Positions 32,701 through 44,845 of a DNA stretch of 64,000 nucleotides are shown piece after piece. Origin of the DNA: Mycogone perniciosa (Eukaryota > Ascomycota > Sordariomycetes > Hypocreales > Hypocreaceae); contig JAOALB010000014.1 in assembly GCA_025331125.1 (NCBI GenBank), forward strand, positions 62,001 to 126,000, read 5' to 3'. Every line of letters starts with the position of its first letter. The first letter of the stretch is position 1. Below the pieces are notes generated by a model. It did not search any database and was not told the origin of the DNA. It saw nothing but the letters and a program-made list of their open reading frames with translations. The position numbers were made by a program, and so were the translations under genes.

Positions 32701-35625
32701 CCATGATGGTGGCATTAGAGCCAAGCTTTCTTCGCTTTTGACGTCTGCACAAATGAATGGTACTACTACTAGTACTGCTACTACACAGCACTACACAGCA
32801 CAACACGCACGCACGCCTTGACCATTTTGTTCTAGGCAACAAGTAGGCCAAAATGAGGACCGTTGAGACGCCAGGGATCGCATGGCGTCCGCACGTCGCA
32901 TCGAGTATTCGCACTGTACGATGGGTCACTCGAAAATGGATCGGAATCCGTCATCCACACCGCAGCAGCGCATCATGATTGGACCAGCGCCCTGCAAAAT
33001 GCCAGAATCGTCCTTCCAGCCGATCTTCTAGAAGCCGTACGGACATGGCGCCCTGCGTCCCATTGGGTGCAGCCGCAGTCTCAGGTCTCGGCGAGACAAG
33101 GCTTGGCTCTCGTCAGCGTGAAAGTGATGGGTACCGCATGTGTTGCCTGTCTTCCTGTTGTTTATTGAGCTGGCTGGCTTGATACAACGTGTCCCACACC
33201 GAAGCTGTAACGCTGGGGGGAGGATACGAGTACGGAGTACATAGAGCAGAGTTGCCGACAAGGTCCGCTATTTCACTTCATTGTACGGATAATAAGCGAA
33301 AGCGAGACCACCGGGCTGATCGGCCTTGCCCGTGAAGACTACGAGCAGAGAGATGTGATGTCGGGATCCCAACATAATGCATACGAGCAAAGGAGCTTGC
33401 CGCTGAGAGATGATATTAGGTGGTCTGTCCGATTAGATTGTCAAGGAGGTGTCCCCAATGCCATCCAATCTTATGCTTGTAAGGCAGCGCACTTGTTTGG
33501 TCTGGTCCTAGGGCTACAGGCGCCACGAGTGGTGCTAGTTAACCAATTCTGTCCTTTGTCAAGCCGGGCTTTTCCACAACCGCCTGTTGCGCCCTCTCAT
33601 ATTACTACCGCAAAAAAAAACCAGGTTACCTTGTGTTGAGCTGAACAAACTACCTATCCATCGTGCCACTCGGTTCTGCGCCTCCGGCAAAGAGACCGAG
33701 TGTGTGTGTATGATCTCTTTTGAGGGTTAAAAGCGTCAAGAGCCACGGAACTCATGCTTGTGCCGTATTATTACTCCGTACATATATGTGGAGTGAGGCC
33801 TGTCCCATGATGGAGGCACACGGCTATGGTGGAGTCTCTCCTCCCATACGCATAGGCGCCCGCCTCCAACCACCAGCGATATTGGAACGACGATGCGCTG
33901 CACTTGGAGGAATGATTGGTTCGTTGACGAGCGTATCCATCTCAATAATGGGCATCTCCAGTCCGTCCCACAGGCGATTGATTAGCGACCGGCGGTGAAT
34001 CGCAGGAAGGAAAAAATTTCACCATTGGTGTTGTTGCCCCGCCTCGCCTGTGATAGCCTATCATGCCAGTTGTCTAGGTGATCTGCTGACAAACCCCAGC
34101 GTTTTTTCTTCTCCAGCCCCAAAACCGCCGCTTTTCTCTCTTCCTTCTCTTCCTTTCATTCAACACAACCCATCTTTTGCACCACACTCCAGCCGTTCCA
34201 GAGATGGTCGGCTAGGAAAATGCACCATGACGTCCCATCCATCTTCTTCGTCTTTGACGCCGGTCATTTTCATCTTGCAGAGAGTAGGCGGAGTTGCCGC
34301 TCTCGGGATCGTCCTATATTTACCAACAACCGCCAGCCACTCTGGTGTTTTTTTTAATCCACGGAGTATCCTCATCCTCCAATCCTTGGGATAACCGCCA
34401 TTGCGGCTAAATCCCAAGAGCTGCTAATAGAGAGAGGGTCGGGTCCATCGCCTGATCATCTCCCACACTCCAGTCACCGCTTGTTCTGATCTGTCATCCA
34501 CCTGAACAGCCCACGCCTTGAGCCAACTTCTTTTTTGCAAGACGATGGTCGCTACTCCACGGGTAATGAGAGCGAACCGGTGCGCAATGTGGTTCAAGTT
34601 TGTCTGTTGCGGTCTGCTAAGAACTATGACCGACTAGTCAAGTTCGACTCCATCACCACTGACCCGTTTAGCTTCCACTCCATTTCGAGTATCATACTTC
34701 GTACTTGTTTTCGTGTGCCTATGTGGCGGTCCCAAAATTGATACTCAATACGAGCCCTTTTGCCAGATATTACGTCGTTGTTCCAACGGCGTATATCGAC
34801 ATTCTCCGTCAACTTCTCCATTGACTTGGATGTTTTCGCACTGGCATAGATTGAATAGCTCGTTGCTGGGCACCCGGTTTGGAGATATCGTTTTGAATAT
34901 CAACGACAAGCCGGGAATCAGCTGTAGAAACATTTCTCATTGTAAACTTGTAACTATTCGAATCTATTATGAGTCGTGATTGGGGGGCTATTGAGTAGAG
35001 GGGTCACGTCACACTGAATCTCTGGCACATGGCTGGTTTCCGCGTACCCCAGAGGCCTCCGTCTGTGTCGCGACAATGTGTTTTGTTTAGTAATTGTATT
35101 TGCTTTGGGTCCGTAACCATATTATATGACGAACGCTTGAGCCAAAGATGGTGATTGTCATCAAGAAAATCAAACGTGTCCTTCTAACCATCAGTCAACT
35201 ATCTCAAGAGATGAGATGTCAATAGCACCAGAGGTTAGCTATGACCCACAAGGCATAGACGTCAGTTATCCATCAAGCACGTTAAACCTCCCATTATTAG
35301 TACTACAGAGTCATACTGTCAACCGACGTGCATCAATCAAGCAACCAACTCCGCGGAGTATTATTTTATCGTGATTTTCCAAACTGTAGGGTAGGCTCGG
35401 AGTTTTATCGGGTAACAGTGACATGACCTCACTGCCCCTCCTATCCCGGTTCAAGCCTCCCACCTTCAATCGCGAGCTATCGCAACAAGGCAAGGCTGAA
35501 CTTCACTCTCGCGTTGTCTGCCTGTATCGACTCCCCCGGACTCCCGGAGCCTCTTCTGGGCTTGTGGTATTATAGCGACTCTTCTATCAGAATATGATAC
35601 CTCGGAGAATGAGGAGTCTGCCACA

Positions 35626-38600
35626 ATGGACGGAGATTGGGATGAGGTTAGTGGCTCACGAACCGGTTGCCGCAAATGCTTATGCGCCGTCCCTTATGCG
35701 ATTGTTACACGACAGTCAATCCCTTGATCCCGAGTTCTTCTCTGCTAATTTCACACCTTCACCCGCAGGTTGCCCGAATACCGTTCCCGCCTCCGGGCGT
35801 CCACGCAATGTCCACGCAGGTCACGACCATGACCTTTGACACCTCCCAGGAGCTCCTATGGACTGGAAATGACTATGTATGGTGCAACTAATGGATGATA
35901 TCACTATACATGCAATATTTCTGACGCCGAATCAGGGTCGCGTGACTTCCTTCCTCAGTACCGAGCTCCAGCGGTACACCTCGTTCAAGGCGCATCAATC
36001 GGCAGATGGACCAGTACGACAGATCCTAGTGAACGACAAAGGTGTGGTGGTGTTGGGCTCCAAAGACATCCATATGGCGCACAGAAGAGGGCCACCTTTA
36101 TGGCATATTAGGTATGTGCAGGGTTGCTGCTGGACCCGGAAGCATGGCTAATGTTGACGGTGGATTAGACATGACGATATGAAAGACTTGAGATGTATGA
36201 GTTTTACGTCAAAGGGGACCGCCGAGATTATTGCTGCAGGCCTTCAAGATACAATGTTTGTTATCGATCTCAATAAGGGTGAAGTCGTGAAACAAGTTAG
36301 AAAGCCCCCTTTGGAAAGATTAACAGACTGTTGCTGATATACTGCCTAGGTCCACACAGATCATCAATACTCAATCATGAAACGCAGCCGCTATATCTGC
36401 GCTGCTACGAGGAGTGGATCAGTAAATCTTCTCGATCCCATCAGTTTCGCCGTCGTCAAAACCTGGAATGCCCACTCAGCCTTGATTAACGACATGGATG
36501 CCCAGCACGACTTCATTGTCACCTGTGGCTACTCGCTAAGACAGGGCCAGAACTACATGTTAGATCCATTTCTGAACGTCTTCGATATCAAAAAGATGTC
36601 GTCAATGCCCCCGATCCCGTTCCCAGCTGGCGCTGCGTATGTACGCATGCACCCCCGCATGCTAACGACAAGTATTGTCGTGTCACAGAGTGGCCAGATG
36701 CATGTCGTGGATCTGATGAATCCAAATACCAGCAATGTTCGACAAGCGAATGTTCTAACCTACCTCAGCATGTTTGAGATTGCCCCTTCAGGCGAGGCTA
36801 TGGCACTCACCGATGCAGAGTGTTTTATCCACCTCTGGGGATCACCATCAAAGCTCCATTTCGTGGATCTCCCGACTCCGATCGAGTTTGCAACCCCTGA
36901 CGAAGCAATCTCCTCGGTTGAATGGACACCTGAAACGTAAGTTGACTGTCATCGTACAGGCATTCGACCTAACAGATCTTAATACATCGCAGGCCACTCA
37001 ACTCAATTGGTTTACCGTACTATCGAGAAGTGCTGGCTTCGGCCTGGCCCGAATTAATATCTGACGTCGGCGCCCCTCCCATCAAATATGATACGCAGTT
37101 TCTTACGGGACTCAAACCTACGGACTTTGGATTATATGGCCACAATGCACGTGGTATTCGAAGAAATCAGGCTGAGGATACGCGCAGCATCCACAAATCT
37201 GCACATTCTGGTCTTAAGGCGCCGAAGTTTCTCAGCGAAAAGGCTCGGGAGTCGGTTAAATCAGAAACGTCCGCCCCTGACGACAAGGCAGATGAACTAC
37301 TGAGTCCACTAGCCGAAATGGAGATTGAAAGCAGAAAGTCAGAGGTGCCGGTTATGTATCGGAATGTCGAGATCAAGTACAGCAAGTTCGGTGTAGACGA
37401 CTTCGATTTTGGGTAAGCTCTCTAACATCCTGTCCTTGAAATGGTGGCTAAACTGAGGCAGCTTTTACAACAAAACACGATATTCTGGCTTGGAGATACA
37501 CATTTCCAACTCATACGCCAACTCCCTTCTTCAAATGATGCACTTTACTCCTTTGATTCGAAACCTGGCCCTTCAACACGCCGCAACAGCGTGCGTTAGC
37601 GATGTGTGTCTATTGTGTGAGCTTGGGTTTCTCTTTGACATGCTGCAGAAAGCAGACGGTTCAATCTGCCAGGCTACGAACATGCTGAAAACACTTAGCA
37701 ACCACCCTCAAGGTCTGTAACATCCTCACCTGTGCATCGATGCCGGAACTGACCTTGTGGTTAGCTGGTCCCCTTGGTCTTCTTGAAGAAGACTCACACG
37801 GATCGTCCCTGAATGTGATACTACAGGGGTTGACGCGTTTCCTGTTGGAAAGAATTGCAAATGATTTCAAGACTATGTCGCCAGCGTCTTCTTCAATGGA
37901 GCAGGTAATATCATCACTCCTCTCTTGTCAATGATTCGCTAACATTTCCCAGGCATTGGCAACTTCAGCCACCAGCTCTATTAGATGCATTAACTGCAGG
38001 AGCGAGTATACGAGGCCAGGATCAACTTTTGTCAATGATTTGCTCTACCCACCTCTTGTGAGTCTGAGCTCGATAGTTTGATAATGTCATTGTTAACATA
38101 TTTGCAGAAAGCGCCAGGTCGAAACAGCAAGATGCCCCGCATAACTTTCTCCCAGGTTCTTAAGAGCAGCGTGGAGAGAGAGACAACATCCAAGGGGTGG
38201 TGTAGCCGATGCCAGCGGTATCAAACGATAGCAACTAGAAAGACCATTCACAACGTGCCACATGTGTTGATGCTCAATACGGCGATTACCAGCCCGGACC
38301 ACAGAATGCTCTGGTCCATCCCCGGGTGGTTACCCGAGGAGATTGGCATCATTGTTGAACAAGGCCAGTTTTTCTGTTACGAAGGCGAAGATTTGAGACT
38401 TCACTTACAACGCGGAATCCACAACATAACGGTGTACTCCCTGGTTGGAATGGCCATTAACATTGAGAGTGGCCAGACACAGAAGCCCCATCTTGTGGCT
38501 ATGGTTAATGGTTTGTTATTCACTTTTACAGTACCAACACACTCATCCAGCTGACACGGCAGCAGTTGCCCATGCGGAACAAGAAGCACCTGGACAAAGC

Positions 38601-39688
38601 CAATGGCATCTGTTCAACGATTTTCTAGTGCGCTCAGTCAGCACTGAGGAGGCCCTTACTTTTAACACGTCCTGGAAAGTTCCCTCTGTTGTTGCGTATC
38701 AAGTTAAGAAGGCAAACAACAATATCGATATAGAATGGAAGAAGAACATTGACACGTCGATTCTGTATCAGGACTTCAAGTAAGCCTACTGAACTTTCCC
38801 ATAACCGAGTTGGAGACTCACATAGTACCTAGCCCGAGCCCCCTATCAGGGGACAAGACGTATCAGCTTCTCGACTCCGTGGCAGAACGTCCAGGTCCAA
38901 ACACCATTATAGCGCTTGATACCGAATTTGTCGCCGTGCGACAGCCTGAGATTGAGATGAATTCAGACGGCGAACGAGAAACCATCCGTCCTATTGTTTA
39001 TGCACTTGCCCGGGCATCTGTTGTTCGAGGGCAGGGCGAGAGTGAAGGGGTCCCCTTCATCGATGACTACATCGCAATCAAGGAGCCTGTAGTCGACTAT
39101 CTAACGTCGTACTCGGGCATTACACAGGAGGACCTGGATCCACGCACAACAAAACACAGCTTATTGCCACATAAAGTAGCATATAAGAAGCTCTGGATCC
39201 TGCTCAATCTGGGCTGTAAATTCTTGGGCCATGGTCTCAAGCAGGATTTTCGGGTCATCAACATCCATATCCCCAAAGCACAGGTGATTGATACCATCGA
39301 CCTGTTTTTCCTCAAGTCACGTCTTCGAAAGCTGTCACTGGCGTTCTTGGCCTGGTACTTGCTCAAGGAAGATATTCAGATGGAGACTCACGACTCGATT
39401 GAGGACTCGCGAACAGCTCTTAAGCTGTACAGGAAATACCTGGAATTTCAAGATGCTGGAATTCTGGAAACCATGCTGCAGGACATCTATCGTGCCGGAC
39501 GGGATGTCAACTTCAAGCCTCCAAGGAAGGATGGTCAGGATGCCGTTAGGTCGGAAACACCACCACCTTTGCCGGCTGAGGCGGGAACTCCAGGGCCGAC
39601 TACTCCGGCGAGTAGAGTTGGGACATCGAGCATTGGGTTTGGCGGAGGTGTGACTTGGACACCGGGGAAGGGATCGCCCATGAGATAG
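35626..39688 (+). CDS. pan2: PAN2, catalytic subunit of the PAN2-PAN3 poly(A) nuclease
   Basis: Twelve exons: 35626-35646, 35769-35876, 35936-36111, 36169-36295, 36350-36936, 36993-37412, 37462-37712, 37765-37904, 37953-38057, 38108-38510, 38563-38779 and 38833-39688, giving 1136 residues. Exon 1 codes only MDGDWDE. The N-terminal third is a WD40-like propeller, followed by a PAN3-binding linker. A ubiquitin-hydrolase-like domain (from HISNSYANSLLQMM) lacks the catalytic Cys, as is normal for PAN2, and carries zinc-ligand pairs CINC and CSRC. The C-terminal RNase T/DEDDh exonuclease has ALDTEF (Asp about 881, Glu 883), HGLKQDF and HDSIEDS. The enzyme, with PAN3, trims mRNA poly(A) tails in the cytoplasm at the start of deadenylation. 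The last intron's acceptor at 38832 was chosen because the earlier AG at 38809 breaks the frame. A Pro-rich tail ends the protein. Confidence 0.94.
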
Positions 39689-40121
39689 ATGAGTGCGGCA
39701 TCATGGTGAATGAAATTGGGTATTATGAAGACTGTGGGATTTGGAGCATTTCATAGGTCACAGGGGGGAGTAGAAACCTGTATCGTGTAATACACATCAA
39801 TGTGCTATCTAGCACATTTCAATGAAAGAAAGCTATCATCAGATTACGAAGACGGCCGTGAACCATCATAAGTACGAGCAAGTACATAATCATAGGGGCA
39901 TCACACTCTTCACAGACTTTGTGGGAATCAGGGATACAGAATTCACACTTCCTTATTGTTAGATAATCCCCTAAACGAAAGCAAAGACCCTTCTCGACTA
40001 TCAAGGTATAACCGTCCCATGCGCCACCATCCCTTGCGCCCGCCACCGAAAAGAGGAAATCCCCTTGGATGCCTTGTACAGAATTCCGCCAGCCGCACGC
40101 CCGTGCAACCATTACAGCATT
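39689..40121. other. Convergent 3' region, PAN2 / SAS3
   Basis: Two genes end toward each other across 433 bp. No coding frame or other element is visible; it should carry both polyadenylation regions. Confidence 0.6.
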
Positions 40122-43100
40122 TCATTCATCATCCCCCTCAGTATCGATATCCTGTGCGTTCGAGTCCTCATCTCCGTCCGGGTCTTGGGTGGGTGTTGTG
40201 CCGGCTGCCCCTAATAGGGGTGCCTGTCCACCGACGACGATCCCGTTGTTTGTTAGTTTAGGGGCAAATAGCACCCGCACTTCATCCTTGGCGGGTTCTT
40301 CATCCGGAGCCGCCACAAAGCCCGGGTCATTATCCCCGACCGATGGTTTAATGCGGACTTGCTTGTCCTTCCATCCAGGAGGGAGCCCAGGTCCGCTATC
40401 TGCGTTGCCGTAGTCAGACTTCTTGGTTCCTTTAGGCCAACGCCCGGGGCCGCGGCCAGTGCCACCGGCCTTCCGTCGTGACGATGTGCTGCTCCGTGGC
40501 CGGCTAGCTGTAGGGCGGCGACTGCTACCACCGGCCCGTTTTGGTCGTGGTTGAGAACTGCTGGCCGTACGGGAAGCTGGCGGTCTGCCGGGTCCTGGCC
40601 GCGAACGATCTGCACGACGGCCGCCTATGACCGGTGGGAACACCTCGAAACGGCTTGGGGGTATGTCGCGATATGGTATAGTCCAGGCTGGTGATTCAGT
40701 TTCGACATCATGCATTGCTTCATCTCGTGGTTCTGCGCTCTCTTTGTCTTCGGGAGCCACCTTTTCGATTGACATGATAGGAGTAAGTTTAGGCTTGCCA
40801 TCATCCGGCTCGCCGGCCTGAATTCCGGGTTGAGAAGCATCTTGCCCATTTATGTTGGTAAGAGGCTGAGTCTCCTCACTAATTCCATTACGGCACTCGT
40901 CAACCTTGGCCTCATCGTCTTCTCGTGGGGCGATGGTATTGATTGGCGGACCAAGCTCAAAGTTGACAGCATTACTGCGGCCCATCACATACGGCGTCCA
41001 CGCAAGACCTTCTGGCTTCAGTTGGACGTATCCCTTGGCCTCCCATTTGGAAACGTATTGCCGACAGTAATCCAAGTCGATCCGGAAGGCATACAGCTTC
41101 GTCTGCGGATCTCGCACCAACGCTCTGAGGCCTTCAAGGGCGGCAATAACATCGTCAGGCGTCATGCCAGTGTCGTCTGATATCTGCTTGACGCTAAGCC
41201 CATTCTTTTTATGATCATCCCCCTCCATTACTTCCAAAAAGTATCGGCAGAGTCTTAGACGCCAATAATTGCGGTATGAGACTAGTCCCATATCCGACAA
41301 TGGCTTTTCTGGGGAACCAGTCTTCTCCTCCACCTTTGTAAGGAGATACGAGAAGTCGATGAGCAAATTGCCGTAGCCTTTCCGCTGGTGTATGGGTAGT
41401 GTTAGGATGCAAGACACATTGTTCTGGCTACTTGCTCGCTTCTCCTTGGAGAAGTAGCCAACGAAGTGGTAGCCACAATCGTCATATTCGCAAAGAACAT
41501 AGAATAGAAAGGGTTCAACATCGTAGTATAATGTTTTTGAGCCCAGGAAGAGCTTTGCGAGGAGACATAGGTTCTGGCAGTAGACAGGGTTCTTTCGACC
41601 GTCAACCTCAAATACCGACACTGAGCCATGGCGATAAATCTCATCGCCAGGCGGATGCTTGGCAGCACATTTGAGCTTATGGCGCCAGGCCACGTAGTCC
41701 GAGTTCATGTACTTAAGACAGAATTCGCATATGTAGAGAACACGATTTCTGCTGTACTCGGCAGGATATGGTGCCGCGTACCATGTGTCTATCTCCCAGC
41801 CACCAAACTCGATACACTCGATTTGGCTTGCATTATCACTCGACTTCTTGGACTTACGAACTGGCATGTCTGCCTCTGCCTGCATTGCAAGAATGCGAGC
41901 TCTCCATTCATCTTCAGCTCGCTGCTTGGCTTGGTCAAAGCTCCGTCGGTCTTCGGGTAGAGGAAGGGTTTTCGAGGTATCAGCCTCCTCTTCTGTCAAA
42001 ATACCGCCGTATGGCTTTCCCCTCACGTCATCCGTCTCCTTGTCGAAAAAGGAGTAGAATGGCGTTGAGTATAAATCTGTCGTAAACGGTGTCGGAAGCA
42101 TAGGTGTCGCTGCAACAACTGAATTATTGGTACGGGCTGGCGCTGGTGCCACTGGTGTCCTCGGTGGTCGTGCGCTCGTACCAGAGCGTCTCCTGTCCCT
42201 TCTCCTTCGAGAGAGAATTTCCTTGAGATTGCCTGACCGGACATGAATCTTGATGATTAATGATGTTCGTGACTTTTTCTCGATGGTAACCGGAGACGGG
42301 CGGGCAGCCTTCAGCCGAACGGCACGAGATGGACCCCCCCTGGCCGGTTCAGCTGACTGTCTCCTGTCAACATCTTCGTTGGCCGAGGCAGCATCTGTGG
42401 AGAGATTCCTCCGTCGCCTCCTAAGAGGCACGATTGTCTCCTCAGGCTCCACAGACGATGTCTTTCGTTTCCGCAAAGTGCGAGAGCCCTCCGTTGCATC
42501 ATCGTTGGGAGCCGGTTCATTGATGGATAGTGCATCTGTATCCATTTGGTCTTTCTGTGGTGATAACTCATGGGAGTGATCGGAAAGTTGTGATTCGGGT
42601 CTCGCATCTTCATCCACGCTAATATCCTCCGCGTCTTGCTCATCGGCGTCCTCAAGTTCAGATTCACCATTGTCACATTCTGGACATTTCCAATGTTTCG
42701 CATCTAAAACAGTTAGAAATCTCCGTCGCCACCGTGGCTATCACTACTTACCGTTCTGCTTGCTCATAGCAGCTGAATCTCGAGCACATTGCTGATGGGC
42801 TAGGTAGGACATATTAGCGAGAGCTATGGTATGGTGTTGGTGGTAAGCGTCCTACCGTTATCGCCACATCTAGAGCACGACAAGAATGTCTCAAAATCTT
42901 CGCTTGGGTCGTTTTCTTCGTCCTGCTTGCAGAAAATGCAAACATTGGAAGGGCCAGCCTCTGATTCATCGTCCTCCTCTGCCTCCTCGGCTTCTTCCCA
43001 GGCAGGCTCTTCGTCCGAATCTTCTTCAGCGGCGCTCGGAAGGTCTGAAACATCGCTTTCCGCATCGTCGTCTTCGTCATCGGTGTGGCCTGGCTTGATC

Positions 43101-43504
43101 TTCACAGCACCAACACCTTCCTCATCTTCGTCATCCCCAGCGTCAGGGCCCTCCTCCTCGTCTTCATCATCATTTTCTTCACCTAGCCGACTATGGCCAA
43201 CAACAATTTGCTGATTGAGAAGCTCGTTGTCTTCTTCACCTTCGGCATCCTGGTCTATTTCCTCGTCGATTTCCTCCCCGGATGCATCGCGGTCGCTTAG
43301 CTCCTCGCCATCATCATCATCAACTTCCATGCCAGCGCTATCTCGCGTCCTGTTGCTAAGAGATTCTGTCTCTCTCGTTTCGGAGTGAGTCGCTGCAGGT
43401 GTCATCGCATCCGCGCCAGCTGTATCCGCCGTCTCGTATTCAGTGTCTTCCGAGAGCATGACACTTTGCTGCAGCTCCTCCTCCATCGCCTGTGCACTCG
43501 CCAT
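40122..43504 (-). CDS. sas3: MYST histone acetyltransferase with PHD finger (Sas3/KAT6-like)
   Basis: Exons 43504-42856, 42799-42752 and 42703-40122 encode 1092 residues. A very acidic N-terminus precedes a single C4HC3 PHD finger split over all three exons: CIFC at 189-192, CSRC at 210-213, HQQC at 218-221 and CPEC at 239-242. After a basic Ser/Arg linker comes the MYST domain (about 520-800), with a C2HC zinc finger (CEFC at 558-561, His 574, Cys 578), catalytic Cys in VSCILTLP (about 664), acetyl-CoA loop QRKGYG (672-677) and Glu in SPEKPLSD. The C-terminus is Pro/Arg/Asp-rich. PHD plus MYST is the pattern of the NuA3-type enzyme that acetylates histone H3 on chromatin, and it distinguishes this from chromodomain-bearing Esa1. 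The 48-bp middle exon supplies the PHD His and its partner Cys, so exon skipping would destroy the finger. Head-to-head with the NDUFA1 gene. Confidence 0.92.
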
Positions 43505-44138
43505 GGTTACCGCTGCTGTCTAGGGCAAATAGAGGCGAGATGTCGGTTTTTTGAAGTGGGCATATCGATAGAAAACGAGTGTTGCGACCAAGTCTCCCTG
43601 GTGGTAGTCAAGTTGAGTGCATGGCGTCCCCCTTGACGCGCCACATTAAACAGACAACTCAGCAGCTAGAACTATGGCCTTATGAGCTTCGCATGGATAT
43701 AGTAATGGGAGTGGAAAGTGTACTTAGAATTGCAACAGCGCGCTGGCGTCTTCTCTTGTCCTGTTGGTGATGCGACGAGCTCCAGTCGCGTTTCCTATGC
43801 TGTTGTCCAAAGTCGCGGAACGATGGCCATACAGTGCGTGCGCAATCTCCAATCGCGTTTGTCTGGCAAGTTTCGCCTGAGATACTGTGCCAAATAAAAC
43901 TGAGCTAACTGTGCACCTAAACAGGGATACGCACAATGCACGCCTCAGGCATCCATTTCCCCAATTGGACTGGTTGACGGACATCGAGCTTCAACATCGA
44001 TACCAGGCGGCACTTCAAACCCTCGGTACAGCACGCCCAATTCGAGCTGGATCTTGCCATTGCGGATCGCTCGACGCCTCAATCATCACTCACTAACCGA
44101 CCGTCGATTCGAGTCCGCTCAGGCGGCGCAACGCAGCC
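43505..44138. other. Divergent promoter region, SAS3 / NDUFA1
   Basis: Two start codons 634 bp apart point outward. No supported coding frame lies between. The region should carry both promoters and leaders. Confidence 0.6.
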
Positions 44139-44638
44139 ATGCCCGTCCCTTTCGAAACTTTGCTTCCCTATGCCATCATGATTGGCGTATGTATACCGGA
44201 AAGACAATCTGGAGAGGAGACTGTGAGGGCTCACTGGTTTTCAGATGTTCGGTATCACCGGAACCGGACTCGCCGCCTTCAAGACATGGCAGAACGAGGG
44301 CAAGCGACCCCGCTACTCGCTGGATCAGTGGGACAAGGTACGTAAACAAGTCTTGAGATTTCGCTTGTTTGTTTGGTTTGGCCTGCTAACCTTTTCGCAG
44401 CAAAGTAAGAACCATTACCAATGCATACCATGAAATCTCGGGGACTAACTGACGTCAATTCAAGTGATGGAGCGCGATCGACGGCTCACGGGAACGTTCA
44501 GAGGACAGACAGCCAATCCGGAAGCCCCAGTAGGGTTCGAGTTCAGCAATGGATGGAAGGTATCTTCAGCCCGCAGATGGAGCGTTTGGCAGCTACAGAT
44601 GCTTACTACGTACACAGTTGGAGAAGAGATTTACATGA
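44139..44638 (+). CDS. Complex I subunit NDUFA1/MWFE
   Basis: Five short exons (44139-44186, 44245-44337, 44401-44404, 44465-44559, 44618-44638) encode 86 residues, close to the family's usual length. The protein starts MPVPFETLLPYAIMIGMFG, a single N-terminal membrane helix, followed by KTWQNEGKRPRYSLDQWDKQ, MMERDRRLTGTFRGQ, FEFSNGW and the end KLEKRFT. This matches the accessory MWFE (alpha 1) subunit of NADH:ubiquinone oxidoreductase in the inner mitochondrial membrane, needed for assembly of the membrane arm. Exon 3 is only four bases (CAAA). Skipping it shifts the frame, while including it gives DKQMMERD as in the family, so it must be real. No open frame long enough for routine gene finding exists, and automatic prediction may miss or misjoin this gene. 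Its 3' end is 207 bp from the end of NCS6. Confidence 0.92.
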
Positions 44639-44845
44639 ACAATCGAGCCAAACAACCCCGGATACCAAACGCGATCACAAGGCACGGCGGAAACAGTGTA
44701 TATACCAAGCTGGGAATGGGATTTGGCGGATGGCGGACGATAGAAATAAACCACGCACTCGGCCTCTCAAACCGTCACACATCGCCACTTTGATATGTCG
44801 TCGTTTATTTGATCTACAAAAGAGTTCTTATCGGCAGGAGTTGGT

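Larger units (their letters stand above)
28386..35625. other. 7.2-kb gene-free block between copper-fist gene and PAN2
   Basis: Both neighbours start at the edges and run outward. No frame shows domain content; the longest, 29147-29914 on the reverse strand, is low-complexity Ser/Leu/Thr read through simple repeats. The block has nine exact TACGGAGTA/TACTCCGTA copies, a 24-bp GACAAC array at 29712-29735, AGT/AGC trinucleotide runs near 29090-29125, and many GTACT/AGTAC strings. It may contain long leaders or a noncoding transcript; nothing in the sequence proves that. Confidence 0.55.

Noticed and set aside
38780..38809. PAN2 intron 11 ending at the first AG (38809)
   Set aside because: The join runs into a stop within a few codons and the intron would be only 30 bp; the acceptor at 38832 gives YQDFNPSPLSGDKTYQ in frame.
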